Assembly: GCA_036646055.1 (NCBI GenBank)
Contig: JAVXMY010000001.1
Coordinates: 62,001 to 126,000, forward strand
Direction of reading: 5' to 3'
Origin: JAVWMQ01 sp036646055
GTDB lineage: Bacteria; Bacillota; Clostridia; Peptostreptococcales; Anaerovoracaceae
DNA: 64,000 nucleotides
Positions 17,102-25,987 of the stretch are shown here, one piece after another. The stretch's first letter is position 1, and every line of letters starts with the position of its first letter. The translations under genes and the position numbers were made by a program. Below the pieces are notes generated by a model. It did no database searches. It was given only the letters and a program-made list of their open reading frames with translations, and was not told where the DNA came from.

Positions 17102-19330
17102 CTACATTGTTTCGTGGAAAGTTCTCTTAATTACTTCTTCCTGCTGGTCTCTAGATAATCTGTTAAAGTTAACTGCATATCCTGAAACACGAATTGTTAA
17201 TGTAGGATATTTTTCTGGATTTTCTAGGGCATCCTCAAGTATTTCTCTATTCATTACATTTACATTTAAGTGGTGTGCTCCTTGAATGAAGTATCCATCT
17301 AAAATGTTAACAAGATTGTTAATTCTTTCATTTTCTTCTTTGCCAAGTGCATTTGGAACAATTGAGAATGTGTTTGAAACACCGTCCTGGCAAACATTTC
17401 TGTAACGAATCTTAGCAACAGAGTTTAATGAAGCTAATGCTCCGTTTTCATCTCTACCATGCATTGGGTTTGCACCTGGTGCCAAAGGTTCTCCAACTTT
17501 TCTTCCATCAGGAGTTGATCCTGTCTTCTTACCATACATAACATTACTTGTAATTGTAAGTGCAGATAAAGTATGAATACCATCTCTATATAATTTGTTT
17601 TTCTTTAATTCTTTTGAGAAGAATTCTGCAATAAATACAGCAAAATCATCAACATTGTCGTCATCATTACCATATTTAGGGAAGTCTCCATTAATTTCAA
17701 AGTCTACTGCAAGACCTTGCTGATTTCTAACAGGCTTAACCCTAGCAAATTTAATTGCAGAAAGTGAGTCTGCAGCAACAGAAATACCAGCAATTCCATA
17801 GGCTGTTAATCTATCAATTACAGTATCGTGAAATGCCATTTGAGCTGATTCATAAGCATATTTATCGTGCATGTAATGAATAATATTTAAAGCATCAGTA
17901 TAAAGTGTTGCAACATATGAAAGAACCTTCTTATAGTTTTCCATAACCTTATCAAGGTCTAAAACGTCGCCTGAAATAGGTTCAATTCCTGGAACAACTT
18001 TAATTCCCTTAAGTTCATCTACACCGCCATTAATTGCGTATAAAAGTGCCTTAGCAGTATTAGCTCTAGCACCAAAGAACTGCATCTGTTTACCTATTGC
18101 CATTGCAGATACGCAGCATGCAATACCGTAATCATCTCCATAAATCGGTCTCATAATATCATCGTTTTCATACTGAATTGAGTCTGTATCAATACTCATC
18201 TTAGCACAGTACTCCTTAAATCCTTTAGGTAAGTACTGTGACCAAAGAACTGTTAAGTTTGGCTCTGGAGCAGTTCCAAGATTAGTTAAAGTATGTAAAT
18301 ATCTAAATGAAGTCTTAGTAACAAGTGGTTTGCCATTAACACCAACTCCACCGATTGCTTCAGTTACCCAAGTTGGATCTCCACCAAATAATTCGTTGTA
18401 TTCTGGAGTACGAAGATGTCTAACTAGACGAAGTTTAATAATAAACTGGTCAATAATTTCCTGAGCTTCTTTTTCAGTAATAACTCCATTTCTTAAATCT
18501 CTTTCAATATAGCAATCAACAAATGTAGAAGTTCTTCCTAGAGAAGTAGCCGCACCATTGTTTTGCTTAATTCCAGCTAGATATGCAATGTATAAGTACT
18601 GAACAGCTTCCTTAGCATTTGTAGCAGGTTTAGTTACATCAACACCATATTTGCTAGCCATTGAAACAATACGCTTCATAGCTTTAACCTGTTCTTGAAC
18701 CTCTTCAATTAGTCTTATTCTATCTTCATTCATATCACCATCAAGATTGTTGATATCTTCTAATTTTTTTGCAACTAAGAAATCCATACCATATAGAGGA
18801 AGTCTTCTATAGTCTCCAATAATTCTGCCTCTACCATAAGCATCTGGTAACCCTGTTAGTAGACCAGCGCTTCTTGCCTTCCTAACTCTTTCAGGGTATA
18901 CATCAAATACTCCTTCATTATGAGTTTTGTGGTATTCCTCAAAGTGAGAAAGAATTTCTTCATTCATTTTGTAGCCATACTGCTCTAAAGCAGTTGTAGC
19001 CATTCTTAAACCGCCATATAAGTTTACGATTCTCTTCAATGGAGCATCAGTCTGTAATCCAACAATTACTTCGTTTTCCTGGTCGATATATCCTGGTTTA
19101 AAGTTATCTATTCCTGAAACAATGTCAGTTTCAACGTCTAAAATTCCTTTTTCAATTTCTTCAATAATTAAATCTCTAGATTTAGCCCAAACCTTGTCAG
19201 TTTTAGAAGTAGTCCCAACTAAAAATTCATCATTTCCTTCATATAAAGTATAGTTTTTCTGAATAAAACCTCTTACATCAATTTCATTCTGCCAGTTTCC
19301 TTCTTTAAATCCATTCCACCCATTGTTCAT
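17102..19330 (-). CDS. pflB: Formate C-acetyltransferase (pyruvate formate-lyase)
   Basis: Glycyl-radical enzyme converting pyruvate and CoA to acetyl-CoA and formate under anaerobic conditions. The start is set at the ATG at 19330 because the in-frame ATG at 19345 is followed by GGAGGAG, the ribosome binding site of the downstream ATG. This gives 742 residues. The active-site pair is in IACCVSAMAIGK, and the radical glycine is G717 in RVSGYAVNF, close to the C-terminus as expected. It lies immediately downstream of its activase. Formate can supply one-carbon units to purine synthesis, which fits the ZTP riboswitch upstream. Confidence 0.97.
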   Translation of the reverse strand: MNNGWNGFKEGNWQNEIDVRGFIQKNYTLYEGNDEFLVGTTSKTDKVWAKSRDLIIEEIEKGILDVETDIVSGIDNFKPGYIDQENEVIVGLQTDAPLKRIVNLYGGLRMATTALEQYGYKMNEEILSHFEEYHKTHNEGVFDVYPERVRKARSAGLLTGLPDAYGRGRIIGDYRRLPLYGMDFLVAKKLEDINNLDGDMNEDRIRLIEEVQEQVKAMKRIVSMASKYGVDVTKPATNAKEAVQYLYIAYLAGIKQNNGAATSLGRTSTFVDCYIERDLRNGVITEKEAQEIIDQFIIKLRLVRHLRTPEYNELFGGDPTWVTEAIGGVGVNGKPLVTKTSFRYLHTLTNLGTAPEPNLTVLWSQYLPKGFKEYCAKMSIDTDSIQYENDDIMRPIYGDDYGIACCVSAMAIGKQMQFFGARANTAKALLYAINGGVDELKGIKVVPGIEPISGDVLDLDKVMENYKKVLSYVATLYTDALNIIHYMHDKYAYESAQMAFHDTVIDRLTAYGIAGISVAADSLSAIKFARVKPVRNQQGLAVDFEINGDFPKYGNDDDNVDDFAVFIAEFFSKELKKNKLYRDGIHTLSALTITSNVMYGKKTGSTPDGRKVGEPLAPGANPMHGRDENGALASLNSVAKIRYRNVCQDGVSNTFSIVPNALGKEENERINNLVNILDGYFIQGAHHLNVNVMNREILEDALENPEKYPTLTIRVSGYAVNFNRLSRDQQEEVIKRTFHETM

Positions 19331-19345
19331 ATTAATCTCCTCCAT

Positions 19346-20053
19346 TTATAAATCTCCAAAATAATTTTCTTGCATTTTCTTAACAATATCTTTATCCATT
19401 GGCTGTACGCCTTCTAGCTTATATTTCATACCCATCACATCATACTTGTTACTACCAAGGACATGATAAGGTAAAAGTTCAACCTTTTTAACATTTTTAA
19501 TTTGGCCAATATATTCCTTAAGACCTTTTATATGTTCCTCACTATCTGTAATCCCGGGAACAACAACATGTCTAATCCATAAGTCCACATTGTTCTTTTG
19601 TACTGCCTGAAGAAACTTAAGAGTTTCATCCATTTCCATTCCAGTCACATCTTTGTAACCTTCTTTGGTATAGTGTTTTACGTCGTATAAAACTAAATCT
19701 GTATATTTAAGAATCTCGTCATAGTCACCTTGTCCAACACCTGCTGTATCAATACAAGTATGAATCCCACTCTCTTTTAACCTCTTCAAAAGTTCTATTA
19801 AAAACTCCTTTTGAAGTAATGGTTCACCACCAGATATAGTCACTCCGCCACCCTCTTTAAAATAAGGCTTAAATCTATTTACCTTTTTTATTAAGTCTGA
19901 AACACACACATTGTTCTTCTGACCTAATTTCCAAGTATCTGGATTATGACAATAACAGCATCTTAAATTGCAACCTTGAAAAAATATAACAGTTCTAATT
20001 CCTGGCCCATCTACAAGGCCCATAGATTCAATTGAATGAATATATCCTTCCAT
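19346..20053 (-). CDS. pflA: Pyruvate formate-lyase activating enzyme (radical SAM)
   Basis: Uses SAM and a [4Fe-4S] cluster to install the glycyl radical on PflB. The 235-residue protein has the CxxxCxxC motif as C28, C32 and C35 (GCNLRCCYCHNPD), then GGGVTISGGEPLLQ for SAM binding. It starts after GGAGGTTTTGT. The activase-first order (pflA then pflB) is less common than pflB-pflA. The operon is preceded by a promoter and a ZTP riboswitch with its own terminator. Confidence 0.96.
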   Translation of the reverse strand: MEGYIHSIESMGLVDGPGIRTVIFFQGCNLRCCYCHNPDTWKLGQKNNVCVSDLIKKVNRFKPYFKEGGGVTISGGEPLLQKEFLIELLKRLKESGIHTCIDTAGVGQGDYDEILKYTDLVLYDVKHYTKEGYKDVTGMEMDETLKFLQAVQKNNVDLWIRHVVVPGITDSEEHIKGLKEYIGQIKNVKKVELLPYHVLGSNKYDVMGMKYKLEGVQPMDKDIVKKMQENYFGDL

Positions 20054-20075
20054 ACAAAACCTCCATTAATGATAT

Positions 20076-20116
20076 AAAAAAACCAACACAATCTGAGCTA
20101 GTGCCCAGACGGTCGG
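20076..20116 (-). terminator. Regulated terminator of the ZTP riboswitch
   Basis: On the minus strand the 3' half of the aptamer (CCGACCGTCTGGG) can pair with CTCAGATTGTGTTGG, followed by seven T residues (20082-20076). Aptamer and terminator are mutually exclusive, so ligand binding should allow read-through into pflA, an ON switch. Confidence 0.75.
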
Positions 20117-20172
20117 CTAAAATTTCAATCATACTTCATGTGGTTAATTCCACGTTCCGTCAGTCATACGAT
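20100..20172 (-). promoter_or_regulatory. ZTP/ZMP riboswitch aptamer (pfl RNA motif)
   Basis: The minus strand shows the two conserved halves of the pfl motif: GACTGACGGAACGTGG with a closing CCAC, and, after a variable linker, GCCGACCGTCTGGGCA, close to the family consensus GCCGACCGCCUGGGC. It lies between a good promoter (20183-20211) and pflA. The class senses ZTP/ZMP, which accumulates on 10-formyl-tetrahydrofolate shortage. Turning on pyruvate formate-lyase would raise formate for folate one-carbon supply. Confidence 0.9.
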
Positions 20173-20182
20173 CTATTAATAA

Positions 20183-20211
20183 AATATACAACATATAGGT
20201 ATCAGTGTCAA
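20183..20211 (-). promoter_or_regulatory. Promoter of the riboswitch-pflA-pflB transcript
   Basis: TTGACA (20211-20206), a 17-nt spacer and TATATT (20188-20183) on the minus strand. The predicted start near 20176 lies just ahead of the aptamer. Confidence 0.8.
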
Positions 20212-20238
20212 CACTATAAATCATAAATTATTATTGAT

Positions 20239-21009
20239 TTATAAAAAAACTTCAGGTTCTTTTCTAGGCCTGCATTTAATACCAAAAGCCTTAGCAGCTC
20301 CAGCATATTTAACACCAGTAAATTTTCTTAAATTTAAAGGACATATACGAATACATGCTGTGCACACAATACACTCATTTTCCTTAGTTTTAGCAATTCC
20401 TTTTACAATTTCAATTGCCGAAACAGGACAAATTTCAGCGCAAGCACTACAACCTGTACATCCCTTAGCAGTTTTAGGATACATTTGTACCCTACCATAA
20501 TCTTTGTATGGGAACTTGCCCTTCACGTCTACTCTAACATAATCTTTCTTCTTAATCTTCTCATCAATCTTAATGGCGAAGTCCTTGATAATTTCTTTAT
20601 CCTTTTCATCTGGTCTACCAGAAGCCACATCTGGAAAAATAGAATGCCTAGCAATAAAAGCACCTGCTGCAACAACTCTAAAATTTCTCTCTTTCAAGAT
20701 ATTTTCAAGTTCAAGTAGAGCATCATCATAGTCTCTATTTCCATAAACTACAACAGGAATGGCCTTGGCACTATTACCATTAAGTTTCTTGAGGGATTCC
20801 AAACACTCTTGTGGCACCCTGCCAAAAAACACTGGCACACCAACAATTACACAATCTTTACTACAAAATTCCACTTCTGATACCAAAGGATTAACAAGTA
20901 AGTCATATTCATTGTCAGCCTTGCAAAACTCAGCTTCAAACAAATCTAAAATCTGTTTAGTACTTCCCGATGGACTATAATATACCTTTGAAAAACTTTC
21001 CATATACAC
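20239..21009 (-). CDS. EFR-type ferredoxin: flavodoxin-like domain plus two [4Fe-4S] clusters
   Basis: A 256-residue electron-transfer protein. The N-terminal part (about 5-150) is flavodoxin-like, with YYSPSGSTKQI as FMN phosphate loop and VPVFFGRVPQ and VVVYGNRDYDDAL as later flavin loops. The C-terminal part has two bacterial ferredoxin motifs, CTGCSACAEICP and CIVCTACIRICP. Its partners are unknown. It is upstream of the pfl operon on the same strand but separated by the pfl promoter, so it is not part of that transcript's controlled portion. Confidence 0.85.
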   Translation of the reverse strand: MYMESFSKVYYSPSGSTKQILDLFEAEFCKADNEYDLLVNPLVSEVEFCSKDCVIVGVPVFFGRVPQECLESLKKLNGNSAKAIPVVVYGNRDYDDALLELENILKERNFRVVAAGAFIARHSIFPDVASGRPDEKDKEIIKDFAIKIDEKIKKKDYVRVDVKGKFPYKDYGRVQMYPKTAKGCTGCSACAEICPVSAIEIVKGIAKTKENECIVCTACIRICPLNLRKFTGVKYAGAAKAFGIKCRPRKEPEVFL

Positions 21010-21124
21010 ACCTCTCTTTGATTATCTTTATAAATTTATTATACACCTCCTACTTCCCTTTTCATAGATAAAAAATCTATTTTATGATAAAATATTATTT
21101 ACTAAAAGAAAGGAAGAATATATT

Positions 21125-22903
21125 ATGGCTAACAATACTAATTTAAAAATTCAAAAACTGCGCCAACTTATGAAATCAAATAACATAGACGCATATTATA
21201 TAGGAACTGACGACTACCATTTATCTGAATACGTAGGCGATTACTTCAAGTGTAGAGAATTTGTCTCAGGATTCACAGGCTCTGCCGGCACATTAATCGT
21301 AACAATGGATCAAGCTCTTTTGTGGACTGATGGTAGATACTTTATCCAAGCTGCAGCTGAAATTAAAGGTTCAGAAGTAAAGTTACAGAAGATGGGGGAA
21401 AAAAACGTTCAATCCACCACTGCCTACTTATGTGATAAGCTGGCTACAGGTCAAGTTCTTGGCTTCGATGGTAGAACAGTTTCAATAGAAACCGGAGAAG
21501 AATTAAAAACTAAATTGGCAGACAAAAACATAAACTTTGTCACACATTTAGATTTAGTTAATGAAATTTGGGAATACAGACCTGACTTATCTGATAAGCC
21601 AGCCTACTTAATAGAAGAAAAATACGTAGGTAAATCATCAAAAGACAAAATAAAAGAACTTAGAGAAGCACTAAAAGAAAAACATGTAGATGGACATGTT
21701 CTTACAACTTTAGACGACATTTGCTGGCTACTTAACATTCGTGGCAATGATATTGACTTTAATCCACTTATTTTAGCTTACGCATATATTACACAAGATG
21801 AATTCATATTATTTGCAGATAAAACTAAGTTTGATTTGAACATCCAAAAATACTTACAAGATTTAAATATTAAAATTCAGCCTTATAACAGTATTTATGA
21901 CTTTATTAAAACCTTGGAAGACATTTCAGTTTTAATTAGCCCTGAGTTTACAAACTACGAAATCGCAACTAGTCTAAAATCTAAATGTAAGGTTATATTA
22001 GAAGTAAATCCAACTACTTCGGCTAAAGCAGTAAAAAATCAAATAGAAATAGATTCAACTAAAGAAATTCATCTAAAAGATGCAGTGGCAATGATTAGAT
22101 TTATTATTTGGTTAAAATCTAATGTGTCTAAGGGAACCATTACAGAAGTATCTGCCGGTAAAAAATTATTTGAATTTAGAAAAGAGCAAGGATGTTTTGA
22201 AGAAAGTTTTGCAACTATTGCCGGTTATCAGGAACACGGCGCTATTGTACATTACGAAGCTGATGAAAATTCAGATGTTACCCTTAAGCCAGAAGGATTT
22301 TTATTGGTAGACTCTGGCGGCCACTATATGGGCGGAACTACTGATATTACTAGAACTTTAGTTTTGGGACCTGTTACAGATACTATGAAACTACATTACA
22401 CAGCAGTTCTTTCTGGTATGCTTGCACTAGGACGAGCGGTTTTTCCTGGATCATTTGCTGTGGCACAGCTAGATGTTCTGGCTAGAATGCCTCTTTGGAA
22501 AATGGGTCTTGACTACAACCATGGCACTGGTCACGGCGTTGGTCATATGCTAAACGTTCACGAATTCCCTAACAACATTAACTGCAAGAACATTGGCTAC
22601 TCTGTTCCTATGGAAGTTGGTATGATTAATTCCAACGAACCTGGACTTTATATTGAAGGAGAATATGGAATCAGACACGAAAACGAAATGCTAACTGTTA
22701 GATCTACTAAAGGCGAAGATTTAATGGAGTTTGAATTTATTACATTTGTTCCTTTTGATATTGAAGGCTTGGATTTGGACTACTTAAGCCCTGAAGATAA
22801 AGATCATTTAAATAAATATCACAAAATGGTATTTGAAAAGATTTCACCTTTACTAGAATCTGAGGAAGTAAAATGGCTAAAAAATGCAACTAGAGAAATT
22901 TAA
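21125..22903 (+). CDS. Xaa-Pro aminopeptidase (M24 family, aminopeptidase P type)
   Basis: A 592-residue cytosolic metallopeptidase removing N-terminal residues before proline. It has the long three-domain architecture (two creatinase N-terminal-like domains, then the pita-bread catalytic domain) seen in eukaryotic-type XPNPEP1 and many Firmicutes. Metal ligands: Asp in LLVDSGGHYMGGTTDITRT (two Asp), His in NHGTGHGVGHMLNVHE, and Glu residues in NEPGLYIEG and GIRHENEML. AAAGGAAG lies upstream of the start. It is monocistronic and ends in a strong hairpin. Confidence 0.93.
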   Translation: MANNTNLKIQKLRQLMKSNNIDAYYIGTDDYHLSEYVGDYFKCREFVSGFTGSAGTLIVTMDQALLWTDGRYFIQAAAEIKGSEVKLQKMGEKNVQSTTAYLCDKLATGQVLGFDGRTVSIETGEELKTKLADKNINFVTHLDLVNEIWEYRPDLSDKPAYLIEEKYVGKSSKDKIKELREALKEKHVDGHVLTTLDDICWLLNIRGNDIDFNPLILAYAYITQDEFILFADKTKFDLNIQKYLQDLNIKIQPYNSIYDFIKTLEDISVLISPEFTNYEIATSLKSKCKVILEVNPTTSAKAVKNQIEIDSTKEIHLKDAVAMIRFIIWLKSNVSKGTITEVSAGKKLFEFRKEQGCFEESFATIAGYQEHGAIVHYEADENSDVTLKPEGFLLVDSGGHYMGGTTDITRTLVLGPVTDTMKLHYTAVLSGMLALGRAVFPGSFAVAQLDVLARMPLWKMGLDYNHGTGHGVGHMLNVHEFPNNINCKNIGYSVPMEVGMINSNEPGLYIEGEYGIRHENEMLTVRSTKGEDLMEFEFITFVPFDIEGLDLDYLSPEDKDHLNKYHKMVFEKISPLLESEEVKWLKNATREI

Positions 22904-22908
22904 ATAAA

Positions 22909-22983
22909 GAAAAGTGATGTTTCAAAAGTAATATGCCCCCTGTCAAATTAGACAGAGGGCATATTAAAGTTCACCACTTTTAT
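22909..22983. terminator. Nested hairpin terminator between convergent genes
   Basis: The inner stem AATATGCCC-CTGTC pairs with GACAG-GGGCATATT around AAATTA. An outer stem pairs AAAAGTG with CACTTTT. It separates the aminopeptidase P gene from the convergent small membrane protein gene. Confidence 0.75.
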
Positions 22984-22986
22984 TTT

Positions 22987-23265
22987 TTATTGAATTCCCA
23001 AAGTAAGAATTACAACCATAACAATGTTTATAATCATTATTGTAGAAATATCGCTTTTGAAATCATCGTTTTCCTTGTTCCAATATTCTTTTAGGCAATA
23101 TAATAAGGCTAGTATAAATAATGCTAATAGAATTTTAGCTAATGTAGCTGCCAAAACTAAAGATATTAATTTAAACTTTCCCATTGATAAAACAGCTATC
23201 CATAAAATAAATAACATAATTTCAATATTTTTTATTTTTTGCATTACAACGTATTTTTTACCCAT
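22987..23265 (-). CDS. Small three-helix membrane protein, unknown function
   Basis: A 92-residue protein with about three membrane segments (roughly 14-30, 33-57 and 74-91) and a charged loop (KEYWNKENDDFKSD) between the second and third. GAGGGATTATTT precedes the ATG. No family was recognised. It sits between two terminators as a single-gene unit. Consistent codon use and the ribosome binding site favour a real gene. Confidence 0.55.
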   Translation of the reverse strand: MGKKYVVMQKIKNIEIMLFILWIAVLSMGKFKLISLVLAATLAKILLALFILALLYCLKEYWNKENDDFKSDISTIMIINIVMVVILTLGIQ

Positions 23266-23318
23266 AAATAATCCCTCATTTTCTTTAATCTTTAAATCTT
23301 ATGTATTATAACACAAAA

Positions 23319-23348
23319 AAACAGCCACTTCAAAGCAAAGTGACTGTT
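23319..23348 (-). terminator. Terminator of the flavin reductase-rubredoxin gene
   Basis: AACAGCCACTT and AAGTGACTGTT form a stem with one internal mismatch, followed on the minus strand by seven T residues. Confidence 0.85.
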
Positions 23349-23358
23349 TTATTTAATT

Positions 23359-23958
23359 TTATACTATTTTTTCGAAGTCAACTGCCCCATGCTTACAAAT
23401 TGGACAAATGAAATCTTCTGGTAGTGGATCGCCTTCATATACGTATCCACAAATTTTACATACCCATCCTTTTTTCTTTGTTTCTGGAGCTGGCTTAATA
23501 TTTGCCTGGTAGAAACCGTATGTAACTGAATTAACATCTGACAATACTTCCATTGCAGTAACATCTGCAATAAACATTGTATGAGATCCAAGGTCAACTT
23601 CTTTAATAACCTTACCACCTATAAATGCTGAAGTGCCATCTAAGATAAATGTAATACCATTATCTGCTCTTTTGGCATTAATTCCTTCAAGTTTGTTTAC
23701 ATCTTTACCTGACTGGAATCCGAAGTTTTTGAACAAATCAAACTTAGCAGTTTCATCAATCATGGAAACATTAAATTCTCCAGTTCTCTTGATCATATCG
23801 TGAGTATAGTTTTGTTTATTTACTGTAACTGCAATTCTGTTTGGTGTGTTTGTAACTTGCTGCAATGTATTAATAATGCATCCGTTGTCTTTGTCGCCTT
23901 CCTTGGCAGTTAGGACATATAGTCCATAAGTAATTTTAAATAAAGCTTTATCGTTCAT
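23359..23958 (-). CDS. Flavin reductase-rubredoxin fusion (high-molecular-weight rubredoxin, Hrb-like)
   Basis: A 199-residue protein: an FMN-binding flavin reductase-like domain (about 1-150; GLYVLTAKEGDKDNGCIINT at the start) fused to a C-terminal rubredoxin with iron ligands C167, C170, C185 and C188. In Moorella-type anaerobes the equivalent protein (Hrb) passes NAD(P)H electrons to the flavodiiron protein FprA, which removes O2 or NO. An FprA gene lies at 52821-54035 in this window. It forms a pair with the hydrolase gene 12 nt upstream. Confidence 0.9.
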   Translation of the reverse strand: MNDKALFKITYGLYVLTAKEGDKDNGCIINTLQQVTNTPNRIAVTVNKQNYTHDMIKRTGEFNVSMIDETAKFDLFKNFGFQSGKDVNKLEGINAKRADNGITFILDGTSAFIGGKVIKEVDLGSHTMFIADVTAMEVLSDVNSVTYGFYQANIKPAPETKKKGWVCKICGYVYEGDPLPEDFICPICKHGAVDFEKIV

Positions 23959-23970
23959 AGAAGCCTCCTC

Positions 23971-24876
23971 TCATTTTTTCAAAAAACTGCTTATGCGTCC
24001 TTTGACATTTTGTTCTAAGTTTCCATAATAAAATTCATAATCATATTCATGATATAAACCCTTTGGAAACCACTTATGTTTATACTTATCCGGGTCTGCA
24101 GTTGTACAAACAACAGTTCCACGGTTGGTATTTATTATAGCATCTTTATTCCCCGGTGTAACTACTTTTGGCTTATGATTTTCAAAAATAATTTCACCAA
24201 GATTTAACTTGCTATTTGCCCTTTCATCATTGGTTTTCCAGTTTATTGGATTAATAACTAGGCTATTTTTAAGTACCATTGGCGCTTTCCCAGTGTACTT
24301 AGGTCCCTCAGTATTAAATGAAATAATAACTCCTGTATCTTTGGCACCTTTTGCAAACTTAAGATGGGGATTGTCTTTTAAATACTCCTTAGTTACTGAA
24401 TACCCAATAATGTATGCAGCAACCATATTTTTATATATTTCTTCATTATCTTTTAAATATGTAGCCAACAAGACTTGCAATATTGTAGAGCCCTGAGAAT
24501 GTCCTGCCAAAATAAAAGGCCTTCCCTTATTAATATTCTTAATAAAGTAATCAAAAGAATCTATAGCATCCTTTGCCGCATAGGTATCTCCAATTATGTC
24601 AACCAAACTTCCATCATATCCTTCACCAAAATCAGGATCTGTCTGTCTATAATAGGGTGCAAAAACATTGCAGGAATTGGCGAATACCATTGAATGAGAG
24701 GCAAAAACCCTCTGAGCGTTTTTTCTCATTCCTTTATGCTCTATGTGAGCATAGTCAGGTTCATCTTCTGTTTTCTTACTCCAAGTTGTCGGGTATAGGT
24801 AGAACACATCTACCGGTTTGTCTATAACCTCTGGCCAGTTAAGCCAGATATTTTTGTCCCTATAATCTAATTTCAT
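23971..24876 (-). CDS. DUF3089 family alpha/beta hydrolase
   Basis: A 301-residue cytosolic hydrolase. VDVFYLYPTTW at the start and the nucleophile elbow AGHSQGS (near residue 154) fit the DUF3089 lipase/esterase-like family. The acid and His are probably in the C-terminal GTVVCTTADPDKYKHKWFP and LYHEYDYEFYY region. No signal peptide is visible. It is followed after 12 nt by the flavin reductase-rubredoxin gene. The substrate is unknown. Confidence 0.75.
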   Translation of the reverse strand: MKLDYRDKNIWLNWPEVIDKPVDVFYLYPTTWSKKTEDEPDYAHIEHKGMRKNAQRVFASHSMVFANSCNVFAPYYRQTDPDFGEGYDGSLVDIIGDTYAAKDAIDSFDYFIKNINKGRPFILAGHSQGSTILQVLLATYLKDNEEIYKNMVAAYIIGYSVTKEYLKDNPHLKFAKGAKDTGVIISFNTEGPKYTGKAPMVLKNSLVINPINWKTNDERANSKLNLGEIIFENHKPKVVTPGNKDAIINTNRGTVVCTTADPDKYKHKWFPKGLYHEYDYEFYYGNLEQNVKGRISSFLKK

Positions 24877-24924
24877 CTAGTTTTCTCCTTCTTTTTATTT
24901 TACCATAATTTCTATGTAATTGTG

Positions 24925-24952
24925 TTGAAGTTAAAGAAAAAAGGCATATAAT
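24925..24952 (+). promoter_or_regulatory. Promoter of the ABC importer operon
   Basis: TTGAAG (24925-24930), a 16-nt spacer and TATAAT (24947-24952). A 10-bp palindrome TATAGCTATA (24956-24965) overlaps the expected start site and could be an operator. Confidence 0.65.
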
Positions 24953-24989
24953 AGTTATAGCTATATTTTTAAAACTGAAAGGAATTATA

Positions 24990-25961
24990 ATGAAAAAAAC
25001 GCGCAAAGGCAAAATCATTGCAGCTTTAGTTGTTCTAGCAATGACAGCTATAGCTTTAGCTGGCTGTGGAACTGGAAACTCAGTTTCTCAGGTTATTTCT
25101 GTAGGTACACTAAAAGGCCCTACTGGTATGGGAATGATTCAATTAATGGACAAGACAGAATCTTATAATGTAACTACTTATGAGGCTCCTAATGAAATTA
25201 CCGCCAAGTTAATTAATGGAGAGCTTGATGTAGCAGCTGTTCCATCAAATCTTGCTGCAGTTTTATATAACAAAACTAAGGGGAACATTATTGCTATTTC
25301 TCCTAACACTCTTGGTATTTTATATCTTACTGAAAACAAAAGTAACAAAATTAAAAATTTATCTGATATAAAAGACCAAACCATTTATGCAAGTGGTAAG
25401 GGAGGATCTCCTGAATACATTTTGCAGGAAGTCTTAAAGAAGAACAAAGTAGACTATTCATCTCTAAATATTAAATGGCTAGCAACTCATTCTGATGTTA
25501 CTGCTGCTCATATGAAGGATCCAGGTTCAATTGCACTTTTACCTGAGCCCTTTGTTACAGTAGCAACTTCTAAGAATCCTAACCTTAAGGTTGTTTCAGA
25601 TTTAAACAAAGAATGGGATAAAATTACACACCAAGATCTTCCTATGGGAGTACTAGTTGCTCAAAAATCTTTTGTTGAAGATAAAGGTAGTGATTTGGAA
25701 ATTTTCTTAAAGGATTACGAAGCGTCAGTCGACTTTGTTAATAACAACACCAAAGAAGCTGCTAAGGCTATTGAGTCTCAAAAAATTATTGCAAATGCCA
25801 AAATCGCTGAAAAAGCCATTCCAAAGTGTAACATTGTTCTATTAACAAATAGTCAAAGTAAAGAAACACTATCTGCATTTTATGAAACATTGTTTAAGCT
25901 AGACCCTAAATCAATTGGAGGTAAAATTCCAGGCGATGACTTCTACTACAAATCAAAGTAG
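24990..25961 (+). CDS. ABC importer substrate-binding lipoprotein (SsuA/THI5-like)
   Basis: A 323-residue lipoprotein; the lipobox is LAGC with the lipidated Cys at C26. The mature part is an NMT1/SsuA-like type II binding fold: VGTLKGPTGMGMIQLM, then LINGELDVAAVPSNLAAVLYN and LPEPFVTVA. This family binds sulfonates, nitrate, taurine or thiamine pyrimidine precursors; the ligand cannot be assigned, and no thiamine riboswitch was seen upstream. It is followed 26 nt later by a fused permease-ATPase, forming a two-gene importer. Confidence 0.88.
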   Translation: MKKTRKGKIIAALVVLAMTAIALAGCGTGNSVSQVISVGTLKGPTGMGMIQLMDKTESYNVTTYEAPNEITAKLINGELDVAAVPSNLAAVLYNKTKGNIIAISPNTLGILYLTENKSNKIKNLSDIKDQTIYASGKGGSPEYILQEVLKKNKVDYSSLNIKWLATHSDVTAAHMKDPGSIALLPEPFVTVATSKNPNLKVVSDLNKEWDKITHQDLPMGVLVAQKSFVEDKGSDLEIFLKDYEASVDFVNNNTKEAAKAIESQKIIANAKIAEKAIPKCNIVLLTNSQSKETLSAFYETLFKLDPKSIGGKIPGDDFYYKSK

Positions 25962-25987
25962 TTAACTAATTATATGAGGATTTTTAT

